From Streptomyces sp. G-G2 (GTDB taxonomy: Bacteria > Actinomycetota > Actinomycetes > Streptomycetales > Streptomycetaceae), in NCBI RefSeq assembly GCF_030063135.1, contig NZ_JASISO010000056.1, positions 1 to 49,726 on the forward strand: a stretch of DNA of 49,726 bases, given 5' to 3'. This document shows, piece after piece, positions 22,570 through 31,183 of this stretch. The position numbers and the translations under genes are program-made. Every line of letters starts with the position of its first letter. Position 1 is the stretch's first letter. The notes beneath the pieces are model-generated. The model was not told the DNA's origin. It did no database searches and worked only from the letters and a program-made list of their open reading frames with translations.

Positions 22570-23727
22570 ATGAGCAGCCAGAACTCCCCCCAGAGCCCTG
22601 ACCAGCAGGGTCGCAAGCCGCGTGTGGCCGTCGTGTTCGGCGGCCGCAGCTCCGAACACGCCATCTCGGTCGTCACTGCGGGCGCGGTTCTGCGCTCCAT
22701 CGACCGGTCCAAGTACGAGGTGCTGCCCATCGGCATCACCACGGACGGCCGCTGGGCCCTGACGGCCGATGAGCCCGAGCGGATGGCGATCACCGACCGC
22801 GGGCTGCCGAGCGTCGAGGAACTGGCCGACTCCGCCGAGGGCACCGTGGTGCTCCCGGTCGACCCGGCCAGCCGCGAGGTCGTCTACACCGAACCCGGCT
22901 CCGCGCCCAAGGCGCTGGGCGAGGTCGACGTCGTCTTCCCCGTGCTGCACGGCCCCTACGGCGAGGACGGCACCCTCCAGGGCCTCCTCGAACTGTCCGG
23001 CATCCCGTACGTCGGCTCCGGCGTCCTCGCCTCGGCCGTCGGCCAGGACAAGGACTACATGAAGCGGGTGTTCACCTCCTTCGGGCTGCCGGTCGGCCCG
23101 TACGTGACCATCCGCCCCCGCGAGTGGGAGCGCGACGAGAGCGCCGCCCGCGCGAAGATCGTGGAGTTCGCCGCCGAGCACGGCTGGCCGCTGTTCATCA
23201 AGCCCGCCCGGGCGGGTTCCTCCATCGGCATCACCAAGGTCGACGACCCGTCGGGCCTCGACGAAGCCCTCAAGGAAGCCCAGCGCCACGACCCGAAGAT
23301 CATCGTGGAGGCGCTGCTGCGCGGCCGCGAGATCGAGTGCGGCGTGCTGGAGTTCGAGGACGGCCCGCGCGCGAGCGTGCCCGCCGAGATCCCGCCGGTC
23401 TCCAGCCACGACTTCTACGACTTCGAGGCGAAGTACATCGACTCCGCCTCCGGTCTGGTCCCCGCCCCGCTGACCCCGGAGCAGACCGCCGAGGTCCAGC
23501 GGCTCGCGGTCGAGGCCTTCGAGGCCGCGTCCTGCGAGGGCCTGGTGCGCGCCGACTTCTTCCTCACCGAGGACGGCACCTTCGTCATCAACGAGATCAA
23601 CACGATGCCGGGGTTCACCCCCATCTCCATGTACCCGCGCATGTGGCAGGAGACCGGCGTGGAGTACCCGGAGCTGGTGGACCGCCTGATCCAGGCGGCG
23701 CTGCGCCGCTCGACCGGGCTGCGCTAG
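22570..23727 (+). CDS. ddl: D-alanine--D-alanine ligase
   Basis: A 385-residue ATP-grasp ligase that makes D-Ala-D-Ala for peptidoglycan precursors in the cytoplasm. Seen are VVFGGRSSEHAISVVTAGAV at the N-terminus, FPVLHGPYGEDGTLQG, the ATP-binding FIKPARAGSSIGI and the C-terminal NEINTMPGFTPISMYPR. The length and motifs are those of the vancomycin-sensitive D-Ala-D-Ala type. The ATG at 22570 has no ribosome site, and TACCCT lies ten bases before it. The transcript may therefore be leaderless or nearly so. A bidirectional terminator follows. Confidence 0.97.
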   Translation: MSSQNSPQSPDQQGRKPRVAVVFGGRSSEHAISVVTAGAVLRSIDRSKYEVLPIGITTDGRWALTADEPERMAITDRGLPSVEELADSAEGTVVLPVDPASREVVYTEPGSAPKALGEVDVVFPVLHGPYGEDGTLQGLLELSGIPYVGSGVLASAVGQDKDYMKRVFTSFGLPVGPYVTIRPREWERDESAARAKIVEFAAEHGWPLFIKPARAGSSIGITKVDDPSGLDEALKEAQRHDPKIIVEALLRGREIECGVLEFEDGPRASVPAEIPPVSSHDFYDFEAKYIDSASGLVPAPLTPEQTAEVQRLAVEAFEAASCEGLVRADFFLTEDGTFVINEINTMPGFTPISMYPRMWQETGVEYPELVDRLIQAALRRSTGLR

Positions 23728-23781
23728 CCGCCACCGCGCCGCGCAACGACGTACGGCCGCGGAACGACGTACGTACGAGAG

Positions 23782-23813
23782 ACCGCCCGCCGGGTCATGA
23801 TCCGGCGGGCGGT
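23782..23813. terminator. Bidirectional terminator between ddl and the DUF3515 gene
   Basis: ACCGCCCGCCGG (23782-23793) pairs perfectly with 23802-23813 across an eight-base loop, with GAG/CTC extending the base of the stem. It lies between two convergent genes and ends only two bases before the DUF3515 stop. Confidence 0.8.
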
Positions 23814-23815
23814 TC

Positions 23816-24316
23816 TCAGTAGGACGAGACGCCCTCGGGCACCGACTTCTTGATCGCCGCCGAGAGCGGGACCAGCAGACCGGCGTCCTTGGCGTGCTCC
23901 TTGTCCACCGTGACCTCGGTGTACGCGAGCCGCAGTCCGGTGGTGAAACGGAAACCCTTCGCCCCCCGGTCCTCCAGCAGCCAGGCCACACCGTCGACCT
24001 CGACGCCGTCCTGAGCCGGATCCGACATCTTGGGGGGCTTGGGGATACCGCACCGCAGTACGATCGCCGAGCCGCCCCACGCGGCGGTCAGGTCGGAACG
24101 GGGTGCGGTATCGGTCCGCTTCAGTCCGGCCACCGTGTCGGGGAGCTCCTCGTGCAGCGTGGCACAGAGCCCCGCGACATCGGCGGGCGGCGCGGGCGGG
24201 GGGTCCACCCGGGCCCGGGCGGTATCCGGGGAGCAGCCCGCGAGGGCTGCCACGGCGAGTACGGCCACGGGGACGGACAGGGCCGACAGACGGACGGACC
24301 GGCGGTGGAGGGACAT
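23816..24316 (-). CDS. DUF3515 lipoprotein
   Basis: A 166-residue predicted lipoprotein. A signal peptide with a basic start (MSLHRRSVR), hydrophobic core and lipobox ALAGC puts the acylated Cys near residue 28. The mature part contains two further cysteines, in AGLCATLHEELP and VLRCGIPKP, which could form a disulphide. The domain matches DUF3515, an actinobacterial family of unknown role. A GTG one codon upstream of the chosen ATG is possible. Convergent with ddl, it ends right at the shared terminator. Confidence 0.85.
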   Translation of the reverse strand: MSLHRRSVRLSALSVPVAVLAVAALAGCSPDTARARVDPPPAPPADVAGLCATLHEELPDTVAGLKRTDTAPRSDLTAAWGGSAIVLRCGIPKPPKMSDPAQDGVEVDGVAWLLEDRGAKGFRFTTGLRLAYTEVTVDKEHAKDAGLLVPLSAAIKKSVPEGVSSY

Positions 24317-24339
24317 CACCGGCCAAGAGTAGACGGGGG

Positions 24340-24573
24340 CTACAGATGGACGACCGGGCAGGTCAAGGTGCGGGTGATCCCCTCCACCTGCTGGACCTTG
24401 GCGACCACCATGCGGCCGAGTTCGTCCACCGTCTCGGCCTGGGCCCGCACGATCACGTCGTACGGCCCCGTCACGTCCTCGGCCTGGATCACCCCCTCGA
24501 TCAGGCCGATCGACTCGGCCACCAGCGAAGCCTTGCCCACCTCGGTCTGAATGAGGATGTACGCCTGTACCAC
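24340..24573 (-). CDS. Stand-alone Lrp/AsnC effector (RAM) domain protein
   Basis: A 77-residue protein corresponding to only the C-terminal ligand-binding (RAM) half of Lrp/AsnC regulators. It begins MVQAYILIQTEVGKASLVAE and contains VTGPYDVIVRAQAETVDELGRMV. No helix-turn-helix precedes it, and the GTG start is firmly set by GGAGG four bases upstream, so this is not a truncation artefact. Such single-domain proteins assemble into ring oligomers that bind amino acids and may modulate full-length Lrp proteins. It ends 20-odd bases before the lipoprotein start, suggesting one operon. Confidence 0.9.
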   Translation of the reverse strand: MVQAYILIQTEVGKASLVAESIGLIEGVIQAEDVTGPYDVIVRAQAETVDELGRMVVAKVQQVEGITRTLTCPVVHL

Positions 24574-24809
24574 GGAACCTCCAGAGCGGCCGCGAGGATC
24601 ATTTCCCCTAACCTTCGGGTGGGATGTCCCGGACCCGGGGAGGAAGGGACGCCACGGTACCGCGTCGCCGAGTGCCGCGGGGAGACCCGCGAGCCCGGTG
24701 ACACGCGCAGCGGGGCGTACGGAGAGCAGAAGTTGACGTATCTGTTGACGGTACCCAGAGCTGAGACGGCTCGCGACCGCAAGCGGACTGGGCCAGAAGG
24801 AGCACAGCG

Positions 24810-25790
24810 ATGAAGGGCACTGTCGGCGAGCTGGGGGAGTTCGGGCTCATCAAGGAGCTGACCTCACGGCTGACCACCACCCCGGCGGTCCGGCTCGGGC
24901 CCGGTGACGACGCGGCGGTCGTGTCCGCGCCCGACCGGCGGGTCGTGGCGAGCACGGACATCCTGCTGGAGGGACGGCACTTCCGGCGCGACTGGTCCAC
25001 CGCCTACGACGTCGGCCGCAAGGCCGCCGCGCAGAACCTGGCCGACATCGCCGCGATGGGAGCGGTGCCCACGGCGCTGCTCCTCGGCCTCGTCGTACCG
25101 GCCGACCTGCCGGTGACCTGGCCGACCGAGCTGATGGACGGCCTGCGCGACGAGTGCCAGGTCGCCGGGGCCGCCGTGGTCGGCGGGGACGTGGTCCGCG
25201 GGGACACCATCACCGTGGCCATCACCGCCCTCGGTGATCTGCGCAACCACGACCCCGTGCTGCGCTCCGGCGCCCAGCCCGGGGACGTCGTCGCCGTCAC
25301 CGGCTGGCTCGGCTGGTCCGCGGCCGGATTCGCGGTGCTCTCGCGCGGGTTCCGCTCGCCGCGGGCCTTCGTCGAGGCCCACCGGCGCCCCGAGCCGCCG
25401 TACCACGCGGGTCCCGCGGCCGCCGGGCTCGGCGCCACCGCCATGACCGACGTCAGTGACGGCCTGGTCGCCGACCTCGGGCACATCGCCGAGGCCAGCA
25501 AGGTCCGCATCGACCTGCGTTCGGCGGCCGTGGACATCCCGACCCAGATGCACGACATCGGGCAGGCCGTCGGGGTGGACCCGCTCCAGTGGGTGCTCAC
25601 CGGGGGAGAGGACCACGCGATCGTGGCGACCTTCCCGCCCGACGTGAAGCTCCCGGCCCGGTGGAAGGTCATCGGGGAGGTGCTCAACCGCTCCGCGCTG
25701 CCCCAGGTGACCGTGGACGGCGCGCCCTGGACCAGCACCGGCGGCTGGGACCACTTCGGCCCCGACCCGGCGCAGGAGCCCCCGAGATGA
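24810..25790 (+). CDS. thiL: Thiamine-monophosphate kinase
   Basis: A 326-residue ATP-dependent kinase that phosphorylates thiamine monophosphate to the active pyrophosphate. Motifs of the PurM/ThiL fold are GEFGLIKEL, the metal-binding GPGDDAAVV, STDILLEGRHF, NLADIAAMGAVPTALLL, GGDVVRGDTITV, MTDVSDGLVADLGHIAE and GGEDHAIVATF. The ATG start has AAGGAG seven bases upstream. The stop overlaps the thiD start as ATGA. Two TTGACG hexamers 12 bases apart (24733 and 24745) lie in the 236-base upstream gap, but no matching -10 box is clear. Confidence 0.97.
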   Translation: MKGTVGELGEFGLIKELTSRLTTTPAVRLGPGDDAAVVSAPDRRVVASTDILLEGRHFRRDWSTAYDVGRKAAAQNLADIAAMGAVPTALLLGLVVPADLPVTWPTELMDGLRDECQVAGAAVVGGDVVRGDTITVAITALGDLRNHDPVLRSGAQPGDVVAVTGWLGWSAAGFAVLSRGFRSPRAFVEAHRRPEPPYHAGPAAAGLGATAMTDVSDGLVADLGHIAEASKVRIDLRSAAVDIPTQMHDIGQAVGVDPLQWVLTGGEDHAIVATFPPDVKLPARWKVIGEVLNRSALPQVTVDGAPWTSTGGWDHFGPDPAQEPPR

Positions 25791-26617
25791 GCGACGGCGG
25801 CGCCGCCGAGGGCGCCGGCGCGGGGGCGCCGCCGCTGTGCCTGACCGTCGCCGGATCCGATTCCGGCGGCGGGGCGGGCATCCAGGCCGACCTCAAGACC
25901 ATGCTCGCGCTCGGGGTGCACGCGATGAGCGTGGTCACCGCCGTGACCGCCCAGAACTCCCTCGGGGTGCACGGGGTGTGGGAACTGCCCGCCGAGGCCG
26001 TGACGGCCCAGTACCGGGCCGTGGTGGACGACATCGGGGTGCACGCCGTCAAGACCGGCATGCTCTCCTCGGCCGCGCTGGTCGAGACGGTCGCCGCACT
26101 GCTGGCCGACACCCGGGCCCCGGCCGTGGTGGACCCCGTCGGGGTCTCCAAGCACGGGGACGCGCTGCTCGCCGCGTCCGCGCTGGACGCCGTACGCGCC
26201 GAACTCCTGCCCCGGGCCACCGTGGCGACCCCGAACCTCGACGAGGTGGCGCAGCTCGCGGGGGTCCGGGTGGAGACCGAGGACGACATGCGGCGGGCCG
26301 CCGACGCCATCCTCGGGTACGGGCCGCGCTGGGCCCTGATCAAGGGCGGCCACCTCGCGGCCGGGCACGAGGCCGTGGACCTGCTGAGCGACGGATCCAC
26401 GGAACTGTGGCTGCGGGCGCCCCGCAACGGCAACCGGCACACGCACGGCACCGGCTGCACCCTGGCGAGCGCGATCGCGGCGGGCCTGGCCAAGGGTCTG
26501 GACGTCCCGGCGGCGGTCACCGCGGCCAAGGAGTACGTCACGGGCGCCATCGAGGCGGGCTTCGCCCTCGGCGGCGGCATCGGCCCGGTGGACCACGCCT
26601 GGCGCCGGCGCCCGTAG
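25787..26617 (+). CDS. thiD: Hydroxymethylpyrimidine/phosphomethylpyrimidine kinase
   Basis: A 276-residue ribokinase-fold enzyme that phosphorylates the pyrimidine moiety of thiamine. Signatures are VAGSDSGGGAGIQADLKTML near the N-terminus, VTAVTAQNSLGVHGV, the middle VVDPVGVSKHG and the anion-hole/catalytic HTHGTGCTLASAIAA. The first ~17 residues form a Gly/Ala-rich extension. It is translationally coupled to thiL through ATGA. Together they cover two kinase steps of thiamine pyrophosphate formation. Two hairpins follow the gene. Confidence 0.97.
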   Translation: MSDGGAAEGAGAGAPPLCLTVAGSDSGGGAGIQADLKTMLALGVHAMSVVTAVTAQNSLGVHGVWELPAEAVTAQYRAVVDDIGVHAVKTGMLSSAALVETVAALLADTRAPAVVDPVGVSKHGDALLAASALDAVRAELLPRATVATPNLDEVAQLAGVRVETEDDMRRAADAILGYGPRWALIKGGHLAAGHEAVDLLSDGSTELWLRAPRNGNRHTHGTGCTLASAIAAGLAKGLDVPAAVTAAKEYVTGAIEAGFALGGGIGPVDHAWRRRP

Positions 26618-26622
26618 GAACG

Positions 26623-26668
26623 CCGTGGGGGCCGGTCCCGCGGCGGGCCGCGGAACCGGCCCCCACGG
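26623..26668 (+). terminator. Hairpin after thiD
   Basis: CCGTGGGGGCCGGT (26623-26636) pairs perfectly with 26655-26668. It lies a few bases after the thiD stop and is the first of two tandem stem-loops ending the thiLD transcript. Confidence 0.65.
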
Positions 26669-26679
26669 GGACGGCAAGC

Positions 26680-26715
26680 AAAAAGGCTGGTCCGCCTAGG
26701 CGGACCAGCCTTTTT
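26680..26715. terminator. Bidirectional rho-independent terminator between thiD and rpmB
   Basis: AAAAAGGCTGGTCCGCC (26680-26696) and its exact complement (26699-26715) enclose TA. With A5 on one side and T5 on the other, it works as a textbook terminator on both strands, for thiD and for the convergent rpmB. Confidence 0.92.
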
Positions 26716-26754
26716 GGCAACCGGAAGGGGCTGCGCTTACGACGACGGGAGGCG

Positions 26755-26940
26755 TCAGCGCGAGACCTTGCCGGCCTTGATGCACGAGGTGCAGGCGTTG
26801 AGGCGCTTCGGCGTCCCATTGACCACGGCACGGACGCGCTGGATGTTCGGGTTCCAGCGACGCGAGGTGCGGCGGTGCGAGTGGGAGATGCTGTTGCCGA
26901 AGCTCGGCCCCTTGGCGCAAACGTCGCAGTTGGCAGCCAC
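26755..26940 (-). CDS. rpmB: 50S ribosomal protein L28 (zinc-binding form)
   Basis: A 61-residue ribosomal protein L28 of the large subunit. It starts AANCDVCAKGPSFGNSISHS and contains RRWNPNIQRVRA. Two CxxC pairs (CDVC near residue 5 and CTSC near residue 51) identify the zinc-ribbon C+ form. Streptomyces often also keep C- copies under Zur control elsewhere. The GTG start follows GGAG at six-base spacing. The message has a structured leader (26956-27006). The length is typical. Confidence 0.96.
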   Translation of the reverse strand: MAANCDVCAKGPSFGNSISHSHRRTSRRWNPNIQRVRAVVNGTPKRLNACTSCIKAGKVSR

Positions 26941-26955
26941 AGGTCACTCCAAAGA

Positions 26956-27006
26956 CTTCAGATGCACTTACAGTGAAACCGGCGCACCGGAATCAGAGAT
27001 CTGAAG
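26956..27006 (-). promoter_or_regulatory. Structured leader of rpmB
   Basis: In the rpmB transcript CTTCAGAT and ATCTGAAG (26999-27006 and 26956-26963) close a stem that encloses a CCGG/CCGG hairpin (26979-26990). It ends just before the GGAG ribosome site. The placement resembles ribosomal-protein leaders that mediate feedback control. The function is inferred. Confidence 0.4.
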
Positions 27007-27051
27007 TGGTTTGCCGGGGGAATGGCCCGACTCTCATCGGGCAACCGGAGC

Positions 27052-27080
27052 AGCATACAACGACTGCGTCCGTCCAAGAA
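27052..27080 (-). promoter_or_regulatory. Possible rpmB promoter
   Basis: On the minus strand TTCTTG (27075-27080) and TATGCT (27052-27057) are 17 bases apart. This would start transcription about 100 bases before rpmB and include the structured leader. The -35 match is only moderate. Confidence 0.4.
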
Positions 27081-27184
27081 AACTACCATGACCGCCACGG
27101 ACCCCGTCCCGGGTGCACCCCGGATCCGGAGCCGTCCTTCGTTACGCTGCGGTGAACCCCCGCCCGCCCAAGGAGGAACACCCG

Positions 27185-28852
27185 GTGCCGCACGAGCCGC
27201 ACGCCCTCGACGCCGCCGCGGTGCGCACCTGGAGCTCGCTGACCGTGACCGCACTGGGCCGCGCCCGTGAGGACATCGACGCGATCAACGTCTATCCGGT
27301 CGCCGACGCCGACACCGGGACCAACCTCTACCTGACCGCCTGCTCGGCGGCCAAAGCCCTCGACGCCGCCTTCGAGTACCCCGCCGATGTGAGCGAGGGC
27401 ACAGCGGAAACCGCTGGTGAGGAGGGTGCGCTGGCCGTCGCGGTACGGGCGTACGCGCACGGAGCCCTCATAGGCGCCCGGGGGAACTCCGGGACGATCT
27501 TCGCGCAGCTGCTGCGCGGGGTGGCCGACGTACTCGGCGGCGACGCGTTCGGCGGGGAACCCCGCGCCGCGGCCTCCGGCGGACTGCTGGCCGGGGCGCT
27601 GACCCGGGCCGCGGAATCGGCGTACCAGGCCGTCGCGCACCCCGTCGAAGGCACCATGCTCACCGTCGCCTCCGCCGCCGCGCGGGCCGCCGAAGCCGCC
27701 GCCGGGAACGCCGCGGACGTGGCCCGGGCCGCCTACGACGGGGCCCGCGCCGCCCTCGCCGAGACCCCGGGGCAGCTGGCCGCGCTGGGCCGGGCCGGGG
27801 TCGTGGACGCGGGGGGCTGCGGAGTGGTCGCCGTGCTCGGGGCGCTCTGGGAGGCGCTGTCGGGGCAGGAGGTGCCCCTGGAACCGGTGCGCGGGCGGGC
27901 CGTCGCCGTCCCCGCGCTCCCGGAACCGTGCCCCGAGGAGCCGGACGGGCCCGCGTACGAGGTGATCTACCTGCTGGAGGCCGCGGACCCGGCCGTCGAG
28001 GTGCTGCGCGGACGGCTCGACGGGCTCGGCGACTCGCTGGTCGTCGTCGGCGGCGACGGACTGTGGAACGTACACGTCCATGTCGACGATCCCGGCGCCG
28101 CCGTGGAGGCCGGCGTGGTCGCCGGACGGCCCTACCGGATCCGGATCACCCACTTCGGCGACGAGCGGCGCCGCGCCCGCACCGAGCGCGCCCAGCGGGC
28201 CGTGGTCGCCGTCGTCCAGGGCGAGGGACTGGCCGCGCTCTGCGAGGAGGCCGGGGCGGCCACCGTGCTCGTCCTCCCCGGCGAACCGCCCGCCGCCGCC
28301 GAGATCGCCGCCGCCGTACGGCGCGCGCACGCCCGCGAGGTGGTCCTGCTGCCCGGCGGCGCCGAACAGCGCGCGGCCGCCGCGGCCGCCGCCGAACAGG
28401 CCCGCGCCGACGGCGTACGGGTCGCCGTCATCCCCACCCGGTCCGCCGTCCAGGGGCTCGCGGCGCTCGCCGTGCACGACCCCGACGCCAGCTTCGACGA
28501 GGACGTGGTCGCCATGACCGCAGCCGCCGGAGCCACCCGCCACGGCGAACTCGCCATCGCCGAACGCCAGTCCTTCACCTCGGCGGGCATCTGCCAGGCC
28601 GGGGACGTCCTCGGCCTCATCGACGGGGACGTCGCCGTCATCGGCGCGGGGCTGCCCGAGACCGCGGAGGCCGTCCTGGAGCGCATGCTCGGCTCCGGCG
28701 GCGAACTCGTCACCCTGGTCCTGGGCCCGGAGGTGCCGGACGCGCTCGCCGAACGGCTGGAGGCGTACGTCCAGCACGGGCACCTGGCCGTCGACACCGT
28801 CACCTACCGGGGCGGGCGGTACTCCGCGCCGCTGCTCATCGGGGTCGAGTAG
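27185..28852 (+). CDS. DAK phosphatase/FakA-like domain protein
   Basis: A 555-residue cytoplasmic protein. The N-terminal ~200 residues are a DhaL-type kinase domain with the metal-nucleotide motif NVYPVADADTGTN, GARGNSGTIFAQLLRG and DAGGCGVVAVLG. The C-terminal half matches the FakA region, including NVHVHVDDPGAAVEAG and FTSAGICQAGDVLGLIDGDV. In Firmicutes FakA phosphorylates fatty acids bound to FakB (DegV) proteins. No DegV gene is in this window, so the partner is unknown. The GTG start follows AGGAGG at eight bases. The gene sits directly upstream of recG, an association seen in many Gram-positive genomes. Confidence 0.93.
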   Translation: MPHEPHALDAAAVRTWSSLTVTALGRAREDIDAINVYPVADADTGTNLYLTACSAAKALDAAFEYPADVSEGTAETAGEEGALAVAVRAYAHGALIGARGNSGTIFAQLLRGVADVLGGDAFGGEPRAAASGGLLAGALTRAAESAYQAVAHPVEGTMLTVASAAARAAEAAAGNAADVARAAYDGARAALAETPGQLAALGRAGVVDAGGCGVVAVLGALWEALSGQEVPLEPVRGRAVAVPALPEPCPEEPDGPAYEVIYLLEAADPAVEVLRGRLDGLGDSLVVVGGDGLWNVHVHVDDPGAAVEAGVVAGRPYRIRITHFGDERRRARTERAQRAVVAVVQGEGLAALCEEAGAATVLVLPGEPPAAAEIAAAVRRAHAREVVLLPGGAEQRAAAAAAAEQARADGVRVAVIPTRSAVQGLAALAVHDPDASFDEDVVAMTAAAGATRHGELAIAERQSFTSAGICQAGDVLGLIDGDVAVIGAGLPETAEAVLERMLGSGGELVTLVLGPEVPDALAERLEAYVQHGHLAVDTVTYRGGRYSAPLLIGVE

Positions 28853-28908
28853 GGACCTCGGCGGGGTCCAGGGCCCGCGATGTCACAGCCATGGTGTGCA
28901 ATGAACAC

Positions 28909-31116
28909 GTGCCCGCGCTCGACGAAGACCTCAAGAAGACGCTCGGCCCCGCCACCGCCAAGGTGCTGGCCGAACACCTCGGCCTGCACACGGCCCTGGA
29001 CCTGCTGCACCACTACCCGCGCCGGTACGCCGAGCGCGGAGAACTGACCTCGCTGGCGGAACTGGCCGACCAGATCGACGAACACGTCACCGTCGTCGCC
29101 CAGGTCGCCGACGCCCGCGTCCTCACCTTCAACGGCGGGCGGGGCAAACGGCTGGAGGTGACCATCACCGACGGCAGCGGCAGGCTCCAGCTCGTCTTCT
29201 TCGGCGCGGGCGTCCACAAACCGCACAAGGACCTGCTCCCCGGCAGCCGCGCGATGTTCGCGGGCAAGGTCTCCCTGTTCAACCGCAAGCTCCAGCTCAC
29301 CCACCCCGCCTACGAACCCCTGGGCGTCGAGGCCACCACCGCCGACGCGGTGGACGCCTTCGCCCAGCAGCTGATCCCGATCTACCCGGCCTGCAAGCAA
29401 CTGGAGTCCTGGAAGATCGCGAAGGCCGTCGACACGGTGCTCCCCACCGCCCAGGAGGCCGTGGACCCGCTGCCGCCCGCGCTGCGCGAGGGCCGCGGCA
29501 TGCTCCCGCTCACCGAAGCCCTGCTCAAGATCCACCGGCCGCGCACCAAGGCCGACATCGAAGCCGCCCGCCAGCGGCTCAAGTGGGACGAGGCCTTCGT
29601 CCTCCAGGTCGCCCTGGCCCGCCGCAGGCACGCGGACACCTTGCTCCCCGCCGTCCCGCGCCGCCCCGCCCCCGGCGGCCTGCTCGACGCCTTCGACGCC
29701 AAGCTCCCCTTCACCCTCACCGACGGCCAGGTCGCGGTGTCCCGGGAGATCTTCGACGACCTGGCCACCGACCACCCCATGCACCGCCTCCTCCAGGGCG
29801 AGGTCGGCTCGGGAAAGACGATGGTCGCGCTGCGCGCCATGCTCGCCGTCGTCGACTGCGGGGGACAGGCCGCGATGCTCGCGCCCACCGAGGTGCTCGC
29901 CCAGCAGCACCACCGGTCGATCACAGAGATGATGGGCGAACTGGCCGAGGGCGGGCTGCTCGGCGGATCCGACCGGGGCACCAAGGTGGTGCTGCTCACC
30001 GGCTCCATGGGGATGCCCGCGCGCCGGCAGGCGCTGCTCGACCTGATCACCGGCGAGGCCGGGATCGTCATCGGCACCCACGCCCTGATCGAGGACAAGG
30101 TCAAGTTCCACGACCTCGGGCTGGTCGTGGTCGACGAGCAGCACCGGTTCGGCGTGGAACAGCGCGACGCCCTGCGCTCCAAGGGCAAACAGCCCCCGCA
30201 CCTGCTCGTGATGACCGCGACCCCGATCCCGCGCACCGTCGCCATGACCGTCTTCGGTGACCTGGAGACCTCCGTCCTGGACCAGCTCCCGGCCGGACGC
30301 TCGCCGATCGCCACCCACGTGGTGCCCGCCAAGGACAAGCCGCACTTCCTCACCCGGGCCTGGGAGCGGGTCCGCGAGGAGGTCGACAAGGGGCACCAGG
30401 CGTATGTGGTGTGCCCGCGGATCGGCGACGGCGAGGACGATCCGAAGGCCGCCAAGGCCGCCGCCAAGAAGAAGGCCGCGGCCGAGGAGGACGGGGACAA
30501 GCGGCCCCCGCTCGCCGTCCTGGAGATCGCCGAGCAGCTGGCCGGGGGCCCGCTCGCCGGGCTGACCGTCGAGGTGCTGCACGGCCGGATGGACCCCGCC
30601 GACAAGGACGCCGTGATGCGGCGCTTCGCGGCGGGCGAGGTGAAGGTGCTGGTCGCCACCACCGTCATCGAGGTCGGGGTGAACGTGCCGAACTCCACGG
30701 TGATGGTGATCATGGACGCGGACCGGTTCGGGGTGTCCCAACTGCACCAGCTGCGCGGCCGCGTCGGCCGCGGCTCCGCCCCCGGACTGTGCCTCCTGGT
30801 CAGCGAGATGCACGAGGCCAGCCCCGCCCGGGCCCGGCTGGCCGCCGTCGCCGCCACCCTCGACGGCTTCGAACTCTCCCGGATCGACCTCGAACAGCGC
30901 CGCGAGGGCGACGTCCTCGGCCAGGCCCAGTCCGGCGTGCGCTCCTCGCTGCGGATGCTGTCCGTCATCGAGGACGAGGAGGTCATCGCGCAGGCCCGCG
31001 AGGAGGCCACCCGTGTCGTCGCCGACGATCCGGAACTGACCGCACTGCCCGGCCTGCTCACCACCCTCGCCGCACTGCTCGACACCGAGCGGGAGCAGTA
31101 CCTGGAGAAGGGCTGA
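28909..31116 (+). CDS. recG: ATP-dependent DNA helicase RecG
   Basis: A 735-residue superfamily 2 helicase that reverses stalled replication forks and branch-migrates recombination intermediates. The N-terminal wedge/OB region is at residues ~1-190. Walker A is GEVGSGKTMVAL, the DExH box is VVVDEQHRFGVEQR, motif III is TATPIPRT, and motif VI is QLHQLRGRVGRG. A Lys/Ala-rich insert (around KAAKAAAKKKAAAEEDGDK) lies between the helicase lobes. GTG 28909 gives the PALDEDLKKTLGPATAKVL start. An ATG at 28891 is possible. There is no ribosome site, and TGCAAT lies six bases upstream, hinting at a leaderless message. Confidence 0.96.
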   Translation: MPALDEDLKKTLGPATAKVLAEHLGLHTALDLLHHYPRRYAERGELTSLAELADQIDEHVTVVAQVADARVLTFNGGRGKRLEVTITDGSGRLQLVFFGAGVHKPHKDLLPGSRAMFAGKVSLFNRKLQLTHPAYEPLGVEATTADAVDAFAQQLIPIYPACKQLESWKIAKAVDTVLPTAQEAVDPLPPALREGRGMLPLTEALLKIHRPRTKADIEAARQRLKWDEAFVLQVALARRRHADTLLPAVPRRPAPGGLLDAFDAKLPFTLTDGQVAVSREIFDDLATDHPMHRLLQGEVGSGKTMVALRAMLAVVDCGGQAAMLAPTEVLAQQHHRSITEMMGELAEGGLLGGSDRGTKVVLLTGSMGMPARRQALLDLITGEAGIVIGTHALIEDKVKFHDLGLVVVDEQHRFGVEQRDALRSKGKQPPHLLVMTATPIPRTVAMTVFGDLETSVLDQLPAGRSPIATHVVPAKDKPHFLTRAWERVREEVDKGHQAYVVCPRIGDGEDDPKAAKAAAKKKAAAEEDGDKRPPLAVLEIAEQLAGGPLAGLTVEVLHGRMDPADKDAVMRRFAAGEVKVLVATTVIEVGVNVPNSTVMVIMDADRFGVSQLHQLRGRVGRGSAPGLCLLVSEMHEASPARARLAAVAATLDGFELSRIDLEQRREGDVLGQAQSGVRSSLRMLSVIEDEEVIAQAREEATRVVADDPELTALPGLLTTLAALLDTEREQYLEKG

Positions 31117-31183
31117 CCAGGAGGTCCCGTACCGGAGGTCCTATCGTGGAGCCGCGAGCATTCCCTGAGCGAAGGACCTCCAC

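Noticed and set aside
24733..24750. Tandem TTGACG hexamers as a thiL promoter
   Set aside because: Neither copy has a plausible -10 box at 16-18 bases, so I could not support a promoter and only noted them in the thiL entry.
30460..30510. Lys/Ala-rich insert in RecG as a frameshift
   Set aside because: The frame and conserved motifs continue correctly on both sides, and actinobacterial RecG commonly has a variable insert between the helicase lobes.
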